Notes under the pieces: model-generated | What the model was told of the DNA's origin: nothing | The model's database searches: none | The model's input: only the letters and a program-made list of their open reading frames with translations | In this document: piece by piece, positions 17,297-25,250 of the stretch | Layout of the letters: the number at the start of each line of letters is the position of its first letter | How positions within the stretch are numbered: the first letter of the stretch is position 1 | NCBI GenBank assembly: GCA_030694985.1 | Contig: JAUYTV010000025.1 | Location: 1-64,000, forward strand | DNA: 64,000 nt | Reading direction: 5' to 3' | Source: Methanoregula sp. | Lineage (GTDB): Archaea; Halobacteriota; Methanomicrobia; Methanomicrobiales; Methanospirillaceae | Made by a program: the position numbers and the translations under genes

Positions 17297-17902
17297 TTAA
17301 GCAGTTGAGATCCGTGCTGCCACAGGCTCAACCTTGGACTTGATGATCTCGACCCTGCGGGTGGGGTAGATGATCTTGACTGCCTTGAAGAGATCCCTTG
17401 AGATCTCACCGGACACAATCACATTGACAAGCGTGGTTAAGTCCCACGCGGATGCCTGTGCGGTGACTGCTTCTGTGATGATCTTGCGTATTGCGCATTC
17501 CTGCGAGATGTTTGCACGGGCAAACGTGTAGCAGCTGATGGTCAGATGGACTTTCTTGCCATCTTTTGTAACCAGCGGGACATGGCAGTCCACGCGGGAG
17601 CTGCGGCGCTTGACGAGCGAGCGGAGATAGTCCCTTGTCACATCGTGACCAACAAACTCGGTATAGGCCGAGTCGCCGGCTACGGAGTTGATCTTAAAGC
17701 TCATCTTCATGTGCTGCTTGGCGTAATCATTGGTGATCTCGCCGAGCGTTGAGGTCATGATCCTGCCGATAACGTTATCAGCATCGTTTGAAATGGTATC
17801 GCCGATGAACACTTTCCCGAGGTTGTCGGGGGTGTGCACCCTGTACCAGCTCTTGGCTTTCCAGCCTTCTACTCTTCTTCCAACCTGTTTCTTCTTTGCC
17901 AT
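17297..17902 (-). CDS. rps3ae: 30S ribosomal protein eS1 (S3Ae)
   Basis: The 201-residue sequence opens MAKKKQVGRRVEGWKAKSWY and contains VFIGDTISNDADNVIGR and RRSSRVDCHVPLVTKDGKKV, characteristic of the archaeal and eukaryotic S3Ae/eS1 family of the small subunit. It is the last gene of a tight minus-strand set rps15-DHH-pcc1-rps3ae, two bases after pcc1. No anomaly is seen. Confidence 0.95.
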   Translation of the reverse strand: MAKKKQVGRRVEGWKAKSWYRVHTPDNLGKVFIGDTISNDADNVIGRIMTSTLGEITNDYAKQHMKMSFKINSVAGDSAYTEFVGHDVTRDYLRSLVKRRSSRVDCHVPLVTKDGKKVHLTISCYTFARANISQECAIRKIITEAVTAQASAWDLTTLVNVIVSGEISRDLFKAVKIIYPTRRVEIIKSKVEPVAARISTA

Positions 17903-17904
17903 AC

Positions 17905-18147
17905 TTACATCACCTGGTGATTGTTGTTGAGCGCGGATACGCAGTTTGCGTCTTCCGCTATTGCCAGATTCATCAGATAATCATCCACCGATGCAATGAC
18001 CGACCGTATCTGTGTACCGGTGATCACCGTTGTTACCATATCGCCGTTTGCAGTAGTGGTCATGTTGTGCATATTGTCCGGGGTTAATGCCGATGCAACA
18101 GCGCCAGCATTCCTGTGCCTTGTAGTGATCCTGCCTTTTATCTGCAT
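17905..18147 (-). CDS. pcc1: KEOPS complex subunit Pcc1
   Basis: The 80-residue product MQIKGRITTRHRNAGAVASA continues with LTPDNMHNMTTTANGDMVTTVITGTQIRSVIASVDDYLMNL in pieces, the small alpha/beta fold of Pcc1, which dimerises the KEOPS complex that makes t6A37 in tRNA. The length and position between rps3ae and a DHH exonuclease agree with other archaea. I chose the ATG that shares its A with the stop TGA of the upstream gene; an extension of eight residues upstream is less likely. Confidence 0.85.
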   Translation of the reverse strand: MQIKGRITTRHRNAGAVASALTPDNMHNMTTTANGDMVTTVITGTQIRSVIASVDDYLMNLAIAEDANCVSALNNNHQVM

Positions 18148-19364
18148 CAGGATGCCACCGCCTTGTGCCACGCCTTTGTGAACGCACCGATCTGATCGCA
18201 GGGGATGGTTGCACCTGCCCGTCGGTTGTGTCCGCCGCCATGCCCGTTGTTTGCGAGTGCAAGGGTTTTAAGCAGGGGTCCGAGTTCATGTTCAACTCCG
18301 GCGGGACAGCGTGCCGATATCCGGCAGGTTTTTCCATCTCGTGCATAGACCAGCACCGGTTGTGCGTTTACCCTGTCGCGGGCAAAGACATCGGCCACAT
18401 CGCTTGCGAGTGTGACATCTTTTACTTCAAAGACGCCCGGTGTCCCTTCTGCCGGGTGGGCAGAACGGATTGCATCGATCACGCCGACGCGGTGCTTTCG
18501 TGCAATCTCCCATGCCCGGTCAATGTCGTGAGACGACCGGAGGCAAATGGAAGCACCGAGATCACCGCGCCCGGCTTTACCACAGGCATCAATGATTGCG
18601 GTGAGTGCGTGGGCATCTTCGATCACTTCGCGCTGGAGGTGGTAGGTGTCGCCATAGATCGCATTCAGGCTGGTTTGCGTTGTGCCCGGTGCTGCTGAGA
18701 TCACAACCTGCGAGAGCAGGTTTTCGAGCCGGACACCCTCAGTGCCAGCGGACTGGTTGATCTGCGTTGATACGAGTTCTTCGTTGCCGCTCACACCTTC
18801 AAGGTAGGGGCAGATCGCGGTATAGAACCGCTCGGTTAAGTCCCTGCCCGGCAGGGTGAGTCCCCGGTCCGGTACGATGATACCGTTGGTAATCGCCTCG
18901 TTGAAGATCTCAAGGTTCTTACCGGTCATCTCCTGTCCGTCACCGATAATGCCGGGAATCACAAGCCCGGCAAGGTCGCGGTTGTCTCCCATCTTCTGGG
19001 CGACAACGTACGCGGTGCCTGCTGCCGATAATTCGCGGTCGCCGTCAATACTGGCAAGTCGCGGGTTTGCATGGAACTCACCGTCAAATACCGGAAGGTG
19101 GTGATCCACCACGATTGAGTCGTGCGGAAGATCGGTCATACCTGCCCCGAGATCGCAGAGCAGGTAGGAATCGTCACCCGTTACGTCTTTGACAGTAATC
19201 TCCTGCCGGACGCGGAGCCGGAAACGAATCCCTGAACGCAGCATCGCGTGGCAGAGGATCGAGGCGGCGGCTATGCCGTCTGCATCATGGTGTGCGAACA
19301 CCTCGATGAACTCCTGCCGGCGAATCTGTCCGGCCACGGTTTCTGCTGCGGTATCGAGTGACAT
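18147..19364 (-). CDS. DHH-family phosphoesterase, RecJ-like
   Basis: The 406-residue protein has the DHH catalytic motifs: FAHHDADGIAAA (motif I), LLCDLG (motif II), VVDHHLP (motif III) and a C-terminal DHHA1 domain with NNGHGGGHNRRAGA. It belongs to the archaeal RecJ-like single-strand exonucleases, some of which associate with the GINS and CMG replication machinery. I use the ATG at 19364, as the 24 residues before it are not family-like. It sits between rps15 (28 bases upstream) and pcc1 (one-base overlap), a common archaeal order. Confidence 0.9.
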   Translation of the reverse strand: MSLDTAAETVAGQIRRQEFIEVFAHHDADGIAAASILCHAMLRSGIRFRLRVRQEITVKDVTGDDSYLLCDLGAGMTDLPHDSIVVDHHLPVFDGEFHANPRLASIDGDRELSAAGTAYVVAQKMGDNRDLAGLVIPGIIGDGQEMTGKNLEIFNEAITNGIIVPDRGLTLPGRDLTERFYTAICPYLEGVSGNEELVSTQINQSAGTEGVRLENLLSQVVISAAPGTTQTSLNAIYGDTYHLQREVIEDAHALTAIIDACGKAGRGDLGASICLRSSHDIDRAWEIARKHRVGVIDAIRSAHPAEGTPGVFEVKDVTLASDVADVFARDRVNAQPVLVYARDGKTCRISARCPAGVEHELGPLLKTLALANNGHGGGHNRRAGATIPCDQIGAFTKAWHKAVAS

Positions 19365-19392
19365 GGGTGCGTGGATAATTATTCTTAATGGA

Positions 19393-19851
19393 TTATCTGG
19401 ACAGCAGAATCTCTGCAGTCTCCGGCTTGTACACAAACTCTTTGGGGAGTTTCTTGCTTCCCGTGTAGTACTTCACGAGACGGCGTACTTTAGATTCTGT
19501 CAACTGAAGCTGCCGCTTGTTGTGCAGATCTTTCTTGTTCTCACTCAGGTGCTTGCGCAGACCGAGCGCCTTTATCATGAGGTCACGGAGATCTTCTGGA
19601 ATCTCGGTTGCGACCTTGTTCTCTTTTAAGATATCCCCAAGACGCTTGCCGGTGGCAAGTTTAATATCGGGAACTCCATAGCTGTCCCTGAGGACCAGTC
19701 CAATTTTGCTGCTCGACGCGCCTTCCTTCCGAAGTTCAAGGATAACTTTTGTGATCCCTGCCACGTCCTTGTTGGACCATGTGGGAACATCCTTGCGGTA
19801 GGGGCGGACTGAGCATGACTTGCCTCTTCTTCGAGCATGCATTCGTGCCAT
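19393..19851 (-). CDS. rps15: 30S ribosomal protein uS15
   Basis: The 152-residue archaeal S15 has an N-terminal extension [20 protein letters not shown], and the S15 core with [20 protein letters not shown] and [15 protein letters not shown]. It binds 16S rRNA in the central domain. A strong ribosome site, AGGAGG, lies about six bases before the ATG. It heads a minus-strand operon of four genes, with a long upstream region. Confidence 0.96.
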   Translation of the reverse strand: MARMHARRRGKSCSVRPYRKDVPTWSNKDVAGITKVILELRKEGASSSKIGLVLRDSYGVPDIKLATGKRLGDILKENKVATEIPEDLRDLMIKALGLRKHLSENKKDLHNKRQLQLTESKVRRLVKYYTGSKKLPKEFVYKPETAEILLSR

Positions 19852-20180
19852 AGTGTAGCCTCCTTATAGACTAAACGTAAGTCCAGAAAAGTACAGTTTA
19901 TTTACTGACTCTCTGTAATCCCAAAGCCTTGTTTGAGGCCATGCGTTGTCGCACGTCGGACTTACATCTGCCAGCACATTGTTAAAAGTGCTTACCATCA
20001 TTCGATGTGAGGTATAATAAGTGTAACTGAGGGTCGCTGTCCCGGCTAACCTCATGGTTCAACGGTACTAAAAAACCAGATCCCCGCCATCCGGTTTAAC
20101 CTTACACAGCGATACAGAACCGGGTGGCCGCAGATCACCTCACTAATCGTAAATACACCTTCTCCCCAATCTCTTCTCGC
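19852..20180. promoter_or_regulatory. Intergenic region between rps15 and trmO
   Basis: This 329-bp gap holds the divergent promoters of the rps15 operon and of the TsaA-like gene. TATA-like stretches occur near 20013-20022 and, on the minus strand, at about 19893-19902. Short frames in it (for example 19864-20055 on the minus strand) have no protein-like composition. I found no tRNA or other RNA gene. Confidence 0.5.
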
Positions 20181-20600
20181 ATGACTTTCCCCCCCATAGA
20201 GATTCACCCGATAGGTTACGTTCGCTCCCCCTACAAAGAAAAGGGCGATGCACCACGACAGGGGCGCCTGTCAGATACCATATCTGAGATTGTGATTGAT
20301 GAAAGATATCGCCCCGCTCTCTGGCAGATGGAGGGGAGGAAGCATCTCTGGGTTCTCTGCTGGTTCGACCGGGCGGACCGGACCGTGCTCCGGGCAATCC
20401 CGCCCGGGACATCTGCAGAGAAAGGTGTGTTTGCCATACGGTCACCGGACCGCCCGAACCCCGTCTCGCTCTGTATGGTTGATCTGCTCGAAGTAAAAGA
20501 CGGTGTCTTAAAAGTCCGGGGACTCGATGCGTTTGACGGGACACCGGTCATCGACATTAAAGTCTATTCGGCCGAGATTGACAGTGCCGGCAACCGCTGA
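20181..20600 (+). CDS. trmO: TsaA/TrmO-family tRNA methyltransferase
   Basis: This 139-residue protein has the compact TsaA beta-barrel: EIHPIGYVRSPYKEKGDAPR at the start, HLWVLCWFDRAD in the middle, and FAIRSPDRPNPVSLCMV, the best conserved motif of the family (RSPxRPNPI). Bacterial TrmO methylates N6 of t6A37 in tRNA using SAM; the archaeal assignment is by homology. It is short of the two-domain bacterial form, which is normal in archaea. The ATG at 20181 places the conserved core right at the N terminus. Confidence 0.88.
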   Translation: MTFPPIEIHPIGYVRSPYKEKGDAPRQGRLSDTISEIVIDERYRPALWQMEGRKHLWVLCWFDRADRTVLRAIPPGTSAEKGVFAIRSPDRPNPVSLCMVDLLEVKDGVLKVRGLDAFDGTPVIDIKVYSAEIDSAGNR

Positions 20601-20645
20601 TCCCCTCATCCTTTTTTACCTCCCAAAGAGAACGGAATACTACAG

Positions 20646-21383
20646 ATGGACAAGAACCCCCTTGAGACCTGTGGCGATGAATCCCCGATCCAGTTCCGGG
20701 ACTGTTTCTCGGTCCGGTATATCCAGTCGGCCGCCCTTCTCTGCCAGCTCGCGTATGCAATTGAGCAGGAATACCGTGAGGTAAAAGAGATCTCTGCTGC
20801 TTTCCAGCTCCGGCACGAAGTCTTTGTCCTTAACTCAGTCCTGTCCACCGTCTCGTTCTTAGAATCCACAATCAATGAGCTCTATGCTGATGTCGCAGAC
20901 GGGGCCTACTACTATGCGGATGAAAAACATGAAGCGCTCTTACGGTTGATTGGCGAGAAATGGAAGAACGAGAAGAACTTTGACCGTGCCCCGCTGCTAT
21001 CAAAATACCAAAAGATCCTTCTCATCGCAGGAATGCCATCATTTGATGAGGGTGACCAGGCATTTGCAAACCTGCGGATCCTTATTGAGATCCGCAACCA
21101 CCTCATGCACTACACGCGGGAATGGGTGGTTCTCGGGGATAGAGCTGCCCGTGATGCTGGTGAAGAAACAACCAGCGGGAAATTTGAAAAAATCCTCAGG
21201 CAGAAATTTGCCACAAACCCGTTCGCACTAAAAAACCAGCCATTCTTCCCCAATAAATGCTTAGGCCACGGGTGTGCCGAATGGGCAGTGGTCAACAGCC
21301 TGATCTTCACTGATGAGTTTTTCCGGAGGCTGGAACTGCCAGCGCCATACGAGGGTATCCGTGGTGAGATGAGGACGCGTTAA
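20646..21383 (+). CDS. Helical protein with HEPN-like motif
   Basis: The 245-residue protein is predicted helical throughout and unrelated to anything I can name with certainty. Residues 148-156 read EIRNHLMHY, which fits the R-x4-H catalytic signature of HEPN ribonucleases (R150, H155), with a preceding long helix FVLNSVLSTVSFLESTINELYAD typical of the HEPN bundle. HEPN domains occur in toxins, defence systems and RNA processing. No nucleotidyltransferase partner is adjacent: the neighbour upstream is trmO (45 bases) and downstream is the DUF2178/XRE pair. The ribonuclease role is an inference from one motif. Confidence 0.6.
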   Translation: MDKNPLETCGDESPIQFRDCFSVRYIQSAALLCQLAYAIEQEYREVKEISAAFQLRHEVFVLNSVLSTVSFLESTINELYADVADGAYYYADEKHEALLRLIGEKWKNEKNFDRAPLLSKYQKILLIAGMPSFDEGDQAFANLRILIEIRNHLMHYTREWVVLGDRAARDAGEETTSGKFEKILRQKFATNPFALKNQPFFPNKCLGHGCAEWAVVNSLIFTDEFFRRLELPAPYEGIRGEMRTR

Positions 21384-21452
21384 AGAAAAAAGCGGTACCC
21401 TTGGAAACATGGACCGTTATTCAAAGTCCCTGACAGATATCTTTTACTCGAT

Positions 21453-21468
21453 GTAAGGTATAAATTAC
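21453..21468. promoter_or_regulatory. GTAA-N8-TTAC palindrome before the regulator operon
   Basis: GTAAGGTATAAATTAC overlaps a TATA-like TATAAATT and lies 11 bases upstream of the DUF2178-like gene. The same palindrome with eight central bases occurs in pairs at the next two promoters, so autoregulation by the XRE protein is likely. Confidence 0.65.
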
Positions 21469-21479
21469 ATACACAGCCT

Positions 21480-21953
21480 ATGAAGCAGAACTCATTTTAT
21501 ATCCTGACCGGTCTCGTAGTGACGGCACTTGTTGGTATCTTCTGGCTATCGCTGGAGTGGAACAACGCGCTCCCGATACAGATCGGATTTATTATCGGCG
21601 TTATCATCCTGTACATGGCCCGGAGCAGGGTTGTGGGGATCATCGCAGACGAGCGCTCGATCGCCATCTCCCGGAAAGCCGCTTTCCATACTCTTGAGAT
21701 ATTATGGGTGGTCTTTTTCACTTTCAGTCTTGGGTTTATCGTCTGGACCAGCAGCAAATTTTTCGGCCTTGAACGGACTCCGACTTTCCGGTATATGCGC
21801 GAGCACAACCCCATGGATATGGTGTTTGGCCGGCCATTCCTGAACCCCGGCTTTATCCAACTCCTCTTCCTGTGCATGATCATCTTCCTCTATGTCGGCT
21901 TTAAGTTCTATTACGAGCGGAAGTACGGCGGGGAGGATACAGATGAAGAATAG
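21480..21953 (+). CDS. DUF2178-like membrane protein
   Basis: The 157-residue product has four hydrophobic segments: FYILTGLVVTALVGIFWLS, IGFIIGVIILYMA, LEILWVVFFTFSLGFIVW and FIQLLFLCMIIFLYVGFKFY, with the loop RSRVVGIIADERSIAISRKAA between the second and third. This helix and loop pattern, directly followed by a small XRE regulator, is common in archaea as DUF2178. The function is unknown; the usual interpretation is a membrane partner that senses a signal and acts on the regulator. The gene overlaps the regulator start by 11 bases. Confidence 0.8.
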   Translation: MKQNSFYILTGLVVTALVGIFWLSLEWNNALPIQIGFIIGVIILYMARSRVVGIIADERSIAISRKAAFHTLEILWVVFFTFSLGFIVWTSSKFFGLERTPTFRYMREHNPMDMVFGRPFLNPGFIQLLFLCMIIFLYVGFKFYYERKYGGEDTDEE

Positions 21954-22149
21954 CATCAAGGTGTTCCGTGCAAAGGCAAATATCACGCAGGAGCAGCTGG
22001 CAACAGCCCTCGGGGTGTACCGCCAGACCATCATCGCGATAGAAAAAAGCAAGTATGTCCCGTCCCTTACCCTCGCGTTCAAGATTGCACGGCATTTTAA
22101 CGTGAATGTCGAAGAGATCTTCGAATGCGAAGAATCAGATCTAAAATAA
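21943..22149 (+). CDS. XRE-family transcriptional regulator
   Basis: The 68-residue protein is a bare helix-turn-helix domain: KVFRAKANITQEQLATALGV, RQTIIAIEKSKYVPSLTLAF and KIARHFNVNVEEIFE, as in the YozG and Cro/CI group. It would bind DNA as a dimer and has no sensor domain, so the overlapping membrane protein is the candidate sensor. Copies of the palindrome GTAA-N8-TTAC lie before its own operon and before the next two transcription units, which makes it the natural candidate for binding there. Confidence 0.9.
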   Translation: MKNSIKVFRAKANITQEQLATALGVYRQTIIAIEKSKYVPSLTLAFKIARHFNVNVEEIFECEESDLK

Positions 22150-22215
22150 TTCCCACTCTTACAACTCTCCGTTTTTACCGGTTTCTGGAACAATGTATTT
22201 TTAATAATACAAAAA

Positions 22216-22252
22216 GTAACTTTTAAATTACATTAAGTAATACATAAGTTAC
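22216..22252. promoter_or_regulatory. Tandem GTAA-N8-TTAC operators, 21 bp apart
   Basis: GTAACTTTTAAATTAC at 22216-22231 and GTAATACATAAGTTAC at 22237-22252 have the same half sites and the same eight-base centre, with starts 21 bases apart (two helical turns). The first overlaps an AT-rich TATA-like TTTTAAAT. The gene start is 22317. Confidence 0.75.
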
Positions 22253-22316
22253 GTAAGCGGTGACCTGCATATGATAAAAAATATGCAGCACCCCGCTTCA
22301 ATGATGGAGAAATACC

Positions 22317-22832
22317 ATGAAAACACCAAAACTGTATTTCGGCGCTCTTGCGCTATTCTGTACCGTCGCGCTGGTTATCGGCACTGCGGGTGCAGCAGCG
22401 GGATCAGGCTCTGATAGTAGCTTTTTCGGCAACAAGGCCGCACATGGAGGAGGACCGGTAAAAATGCTCGACCGTCTCGAAGAGCGAGGTATTGATGTAT
22501 CCGCTATCCGTGCGGCTGTTGTGAGTGGAGATATGAACACCGTCCACACTCTTATGCAGCAGTTCATGGAAACGCACAGGGATCTCATGCCCGGCCGGAA
22601 TGCAACCGGAAGGGATAACCGAGGCTCCGGATCCGGCATGATGGAAAACCGTCTTGCCAAACTTGAAGCAAAAGGGTATGATGTATCCGCTATCCGTGCG
22701 GCTGTTGTGAGTGGAGACATGGACACCGTCCACACTCTTATGCAGCAGTTCATGGAAGCGCATAAAGACGAGCTTCCCCAGCCCGGGTCCGGTCGTAACC
22801 GTAATCAGTTAAGAAGTGTCGCCAAAATCTGA
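22317..22832 (+). CDS. Small exported protein with two internal repeats
   Basis: The 171-residue product has a signal peptide (hydrophobic core LALFCTVALVIGTAGAAAG). It then carries two copies of a motif beginning DVSAIRAAVVSGDM and ending TVHTLMQQFMEAHKDEL, starting near residues 60 and 122. Each is preceded by a short charged helix (MLDRLEERGI, NRLAKLEAKG). A glycine-rich, low-complexity linker (RNATGRDNRGSGSG) joins them. No cysteines, no known domain. The two copies are almost identical in DNA, so the duplication is recent or kept by gene conversion. GGAG before the start and tandem operators upstream make regulated expression likely. Confidence 0.75.
   Translation: MKTPKLYFGALALFCTVALVIGTAGAAAGSGSDSSFFGNKAAHGGGPVKMLDRLEERGIDVSAIRAAVVSGDMNTVHTLMQQFMETHRDLMPGRNATGRDNRGSGSGMMENRLAKLEAKGYDVSAIRAAVVSGDMDTVHTLMQQFMEAHKDELPQPGSGRNRNQLRSVAKI
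22494..22757. repeat. Near-identical 78-bp direct repeat inside the exported-protein gene
   Basis: The 78 bp from GATGTATCCGCTATCCG at 22494 recurs at 22680, an offset of 186 bases (62 codons), with only a few differences such as GATATGAAC versus GACATGGAC. It encodes the core of each protein repeat. Confidence 0.85.
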
Positions 22833-23114
22833 TACAGACCGGATTTCTGCACACCCGGGGGAAGACTCCTTCTTGGAAAGAGGGGGGAAACTTACACACC
22901 GGCGCCCCCCCCATTCAGAAAAATTTTCCAGATTTCTCCATACTTAAAAATACTTGATTCAGGTGTCCTGCCAGAAAAAATCCATTATTCCTACTAATGG
23001 GAAACAACTGGAAAATCACCCAATTATCTTATGAGGACCCGGTACTGTCAAAGAAACATTTATCGTATTGTCGGAAAGCATCCCAGTTCGGATCTCTCAT
23101 TTATCTTAAAAAAA

Positions 23115-23151
23115 GTAACTTATAAATTACATTAAGTAAGAGTTAAATTAC
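23115..23151. promoter_or_regulatory. Second tandem pair of GTAA-N8-TTAC operators
   Basis: GTAACTTATAAATTAC (23115-23130) and GTAAGAGTTAAATTAC (23136-23151) again start 21 bases apart. The 30 bases from 23110 match 22211-22240 with one difference. The 457-bp gap (22833-23289) around them contains no gene I can support. Confidence 0.75.
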
Positions 23152-23289
23152 ATAATTATTGCAAAGAGCCCCCTTTAAAGACCATACGTATCTGAACCCT
23201 TTAAAAAAAATCGGCAGAGAAAAAAAGGCAGTCGCACTAAAAAAGTGCGGAATCCTGCAAATTATTTATCCGCGAACAATGGAGAGAAC

Positions 23290-24561
23290 ATGAAGAAAAA
23301 TTCCGCAATAATCAGCATATTTCTGGGGTTGCTGCTGTTATCAGTAATACCCGTTGTAAGTGCCGCTTCAAATACATCGATGTTGTATGTATCTTCAGTC
23401 ACCATGGACCCGGCGGTTCTTTATCCTTTTGAGCAGGGTACAATTTCAATAACACTGGGGAACTCAGGAACCGCATCAATCGGACTTTCAAATCCAAACA
23501 TCTTCAGCGAGAGTGTCGTTGTTGTCGGTAAGGATACCTGGAGGACGACTAGCTATATCTCATCCGGCTCCACGATAACGTATTCGTTCCTTGTTACTGC
23601 GTCTCCGCCCGATGGCAAGCATTTCGGCATTTTCTCGGTAGAGACAAAAGGTGCCGAGGTTTTCCATTACCCGCTCCTTATCAAGGTGGATCCAACAAAT
23701 ATCAAGGCGAGCATCTCCGATGCACCCCAGGTATTTCCTCTTGCTATAGAAAAAACAGTCAACCTGAGTATTATCAATCCCCGTGATGGACAGATTGATA
23801 ATATCCATATCACAGCATCCGGCAGTGGGATTAAAGTCAGCCCGGCAGAAAAATATCTCAGTTCACTCGCTGCACAAAGTTCTGTAGAGATTCCTTTTAC
23901 GGTGACTCCCAGCCAGACCACAAATCTGGTCTTCAATATCAGTTACCAGAGCGGGGATTCCGATCACTCAACAGATGTAATCCTTCCAGTTATCATAGGA
24001 AACGACAAGACTGCAGCAGTACCGATTGTCAATAATGTTGTCCTGACCCCCAAAGGTTCCTACTACAGCATGACCGGAGATATCACCAACACCGGAATCA
24101 CTGATGCCAAAGGTCTTACAGTCACGGTTGGCCCCCCTGCACAGGCAATGGGAACGTATGCTGAATATGCGATTGGCAGCCTTTCCTCCGATGATGCCGG
24201 GAGTTTTGAAGTGACATTCGCCTGTCAGGATCTCACTTCCGTACCCCTTGTAATGCGCTGGAAAGATGCAGTGGGAAATGATTACAGTGTCACCAAAAAA
24301 CTCAATCTCGGATCTGATTTAGGCACTGGCGGTAACAGCTCCGCATCGAGGACCTCAGGAAGTACCAGTGTGGGTGCAGGTGGAACCGGGGGTGTCGGCA
24401 GGACCGGTGGCAACATAGCTGGAGCCAGCCTCTTTTCCGGCAGCAGAGGTGGCGGGATCAGCTCATTCTACCCGGTGATTGCGGCGGGAATCATCGTTGT
24501 GGCAGGTATCGTGCTGTATATCAAACGCAAGTGGCTCTTTGCAAAATTCAGGAAACATTGA
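23290..24561 (+). CDS. Exported CARDB-like surface protein of an ABC module
   Basis: This 423-residue protein starts with a signal peptide (AIISIFLGLLLLSVIPVVSA) and has repeated immunoglobulin-like beta domains, with strands such as VTMDPAVLYPFEQGTISITL and NVVLTPKGSYYSMTGDITN. This resembles the COG1361 or CARDB-type S-layer domain proteins. A glycine and serine-rich stalk (SASRTSGSTSVGAGGTGG) precedes a C-terminal membrane helix FYPVIAAGIIVVAGIVLYI with a basic tail, so it is anchored by the C terminus on the outside. It is followed by the ATPase gene after 11 bases, so it probably supplies an external partner for the ABC system. I use the ATG at 23290 with GGAG five bases ahead. Confidence 0.8.
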   Translation: MKKNSAIISIFLGLLLLSVIPVVSAASNTSMLYVSSVTMDPAVLYPFEQGTISITLGNSGTASIGLSNPNIFSESVVVVGKDTWRTTSYISSGSTITYSFLVTASPPDGKHFGIFSVETKGAEVFHYPLLIKVDPTNIKASISDAPQVFPLAIEKTVNLSIINPRDGQIDNIHITASGSGIKVSPAEKYLSSLAAQSSVEIPFTVTPSQTTNLVFNISYQSGDSDHSTDVILPVIIGNDKTAAVPIVNNVVLTPKGSYYSMTGDITNTGITDAKGLTVTVGPPAQAMGTYAEYAIGSLSSDDAGSFEVTFACQDLTSVPLVMRWKDAVGNDYSVTKKLNLGSDLGTGGNSSASRTSGSTSVGAGGTGGVGRTGGNIAGASLFSGSRGGGISSFYPVIAAGIIVVAGIVLYIKRKWLFAKFRKH

Positions 24562-24572
24562 GGGGATCATCT

Positions 24573-25250
24573 ATGATCAATACCCCACTGATCCGGTTTG
24601 CGGATGTCAGCAAAGTATACCACCTGGAAAGTGGCGACTTTACAGCGCTCGACCATATATCCCTTGACATACAGGATAACGAATTTATCGCGATCATGGG
24701 GCCGTCTGGTTCTGGTAAGTCGACAATGATGAACCAGCTCGGCATTCTTGATGTCCCGACATCGGGAGAGTTGTTTATTTCGGGAAGGGATGTGGCAAAA
24801 ATTACCGCTCTTGAACGTACGCATATGCGCAGGGATACGATCGGGTATATCTTTCAGAATTTTTACTTGATCCCCCTGCTTTCTGCATATGAGAACGTGG
24901 AATACCCGCTTATCCTGAAGCACAAGAAACGGGATGAGTCCGGTAAAGCCACCGCCATGCTCAAAGCCGTGGGATTTGATGAGGCTTTGAGTGCCCACCG
25001 TCCCACCCAGCTCTCCGGAGGTCAGCAGCAGCGCGTGGCTATTGCCCGGGCCCTGGTCAATGACCCGAAGATCCTGCTCTGCGATGAACCGACCGGCAAT
25101 CTTGACCGAAAGACAGGGTTCCAGATCATGGATATTCTGTGCGGTCTTCACAGTGAAGGAAAGACGGTCATCATTGTCACCCATGATCCGAAGATCGCGG
25201 AATATGCAGACCGGACAATCACTCTTGAAGACGGGAGGATCGCTGCATGA
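24573..25250 (+). CDS. ABC transporter ATPase, MacB/LolD type
   Basis: The 225-residue ATPase has Walker A GPSGSGKST, the Q loop in IFQNFYLIPLLSAYENV, signature LSGGQQQR, Walker B LLCDEPTG and the H loop VTHD. The sequence around the signature is characteristic of MacB, LolD and FtsE-like ATPases that drive FtsX-fold permeases. It overlaps the permease gene by four bases and follows the exported-protein gene, forming a three-gene operon. A frame extending to 24531 overlaps the previous gene and is ignored. Confidence 0.93.
   Translation: MINTPLIRFADVSKVYHLESGDFTALDHISLDIQDNEFIAIMGPSGSGKSTMMNQLGILDVPTSGELFISGRDVAKITALERTHMRRDTIGYIFQNFYLIPLLSAYENVEYPLILKHKKRDESGKATAMLKAVGFDEALSAHRPTQLSGGQQQRVAIARALVNDPKILLCDEPTGNLDRKTGFQIMDILCGLHSEGKTVIIVTHDPKIAEYADRTITLEDGRIAA

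Noticed and set aside
19864-20055. Small minus-strand gene before rps15
   Set aside because: No ribosome site and no protein-like pattern; more likely the rps15 leader.
19900-20090. Possible tRNA around GGTTCAA at 20055
   Set aside because: No acceptor or anticodon stem can be formed.
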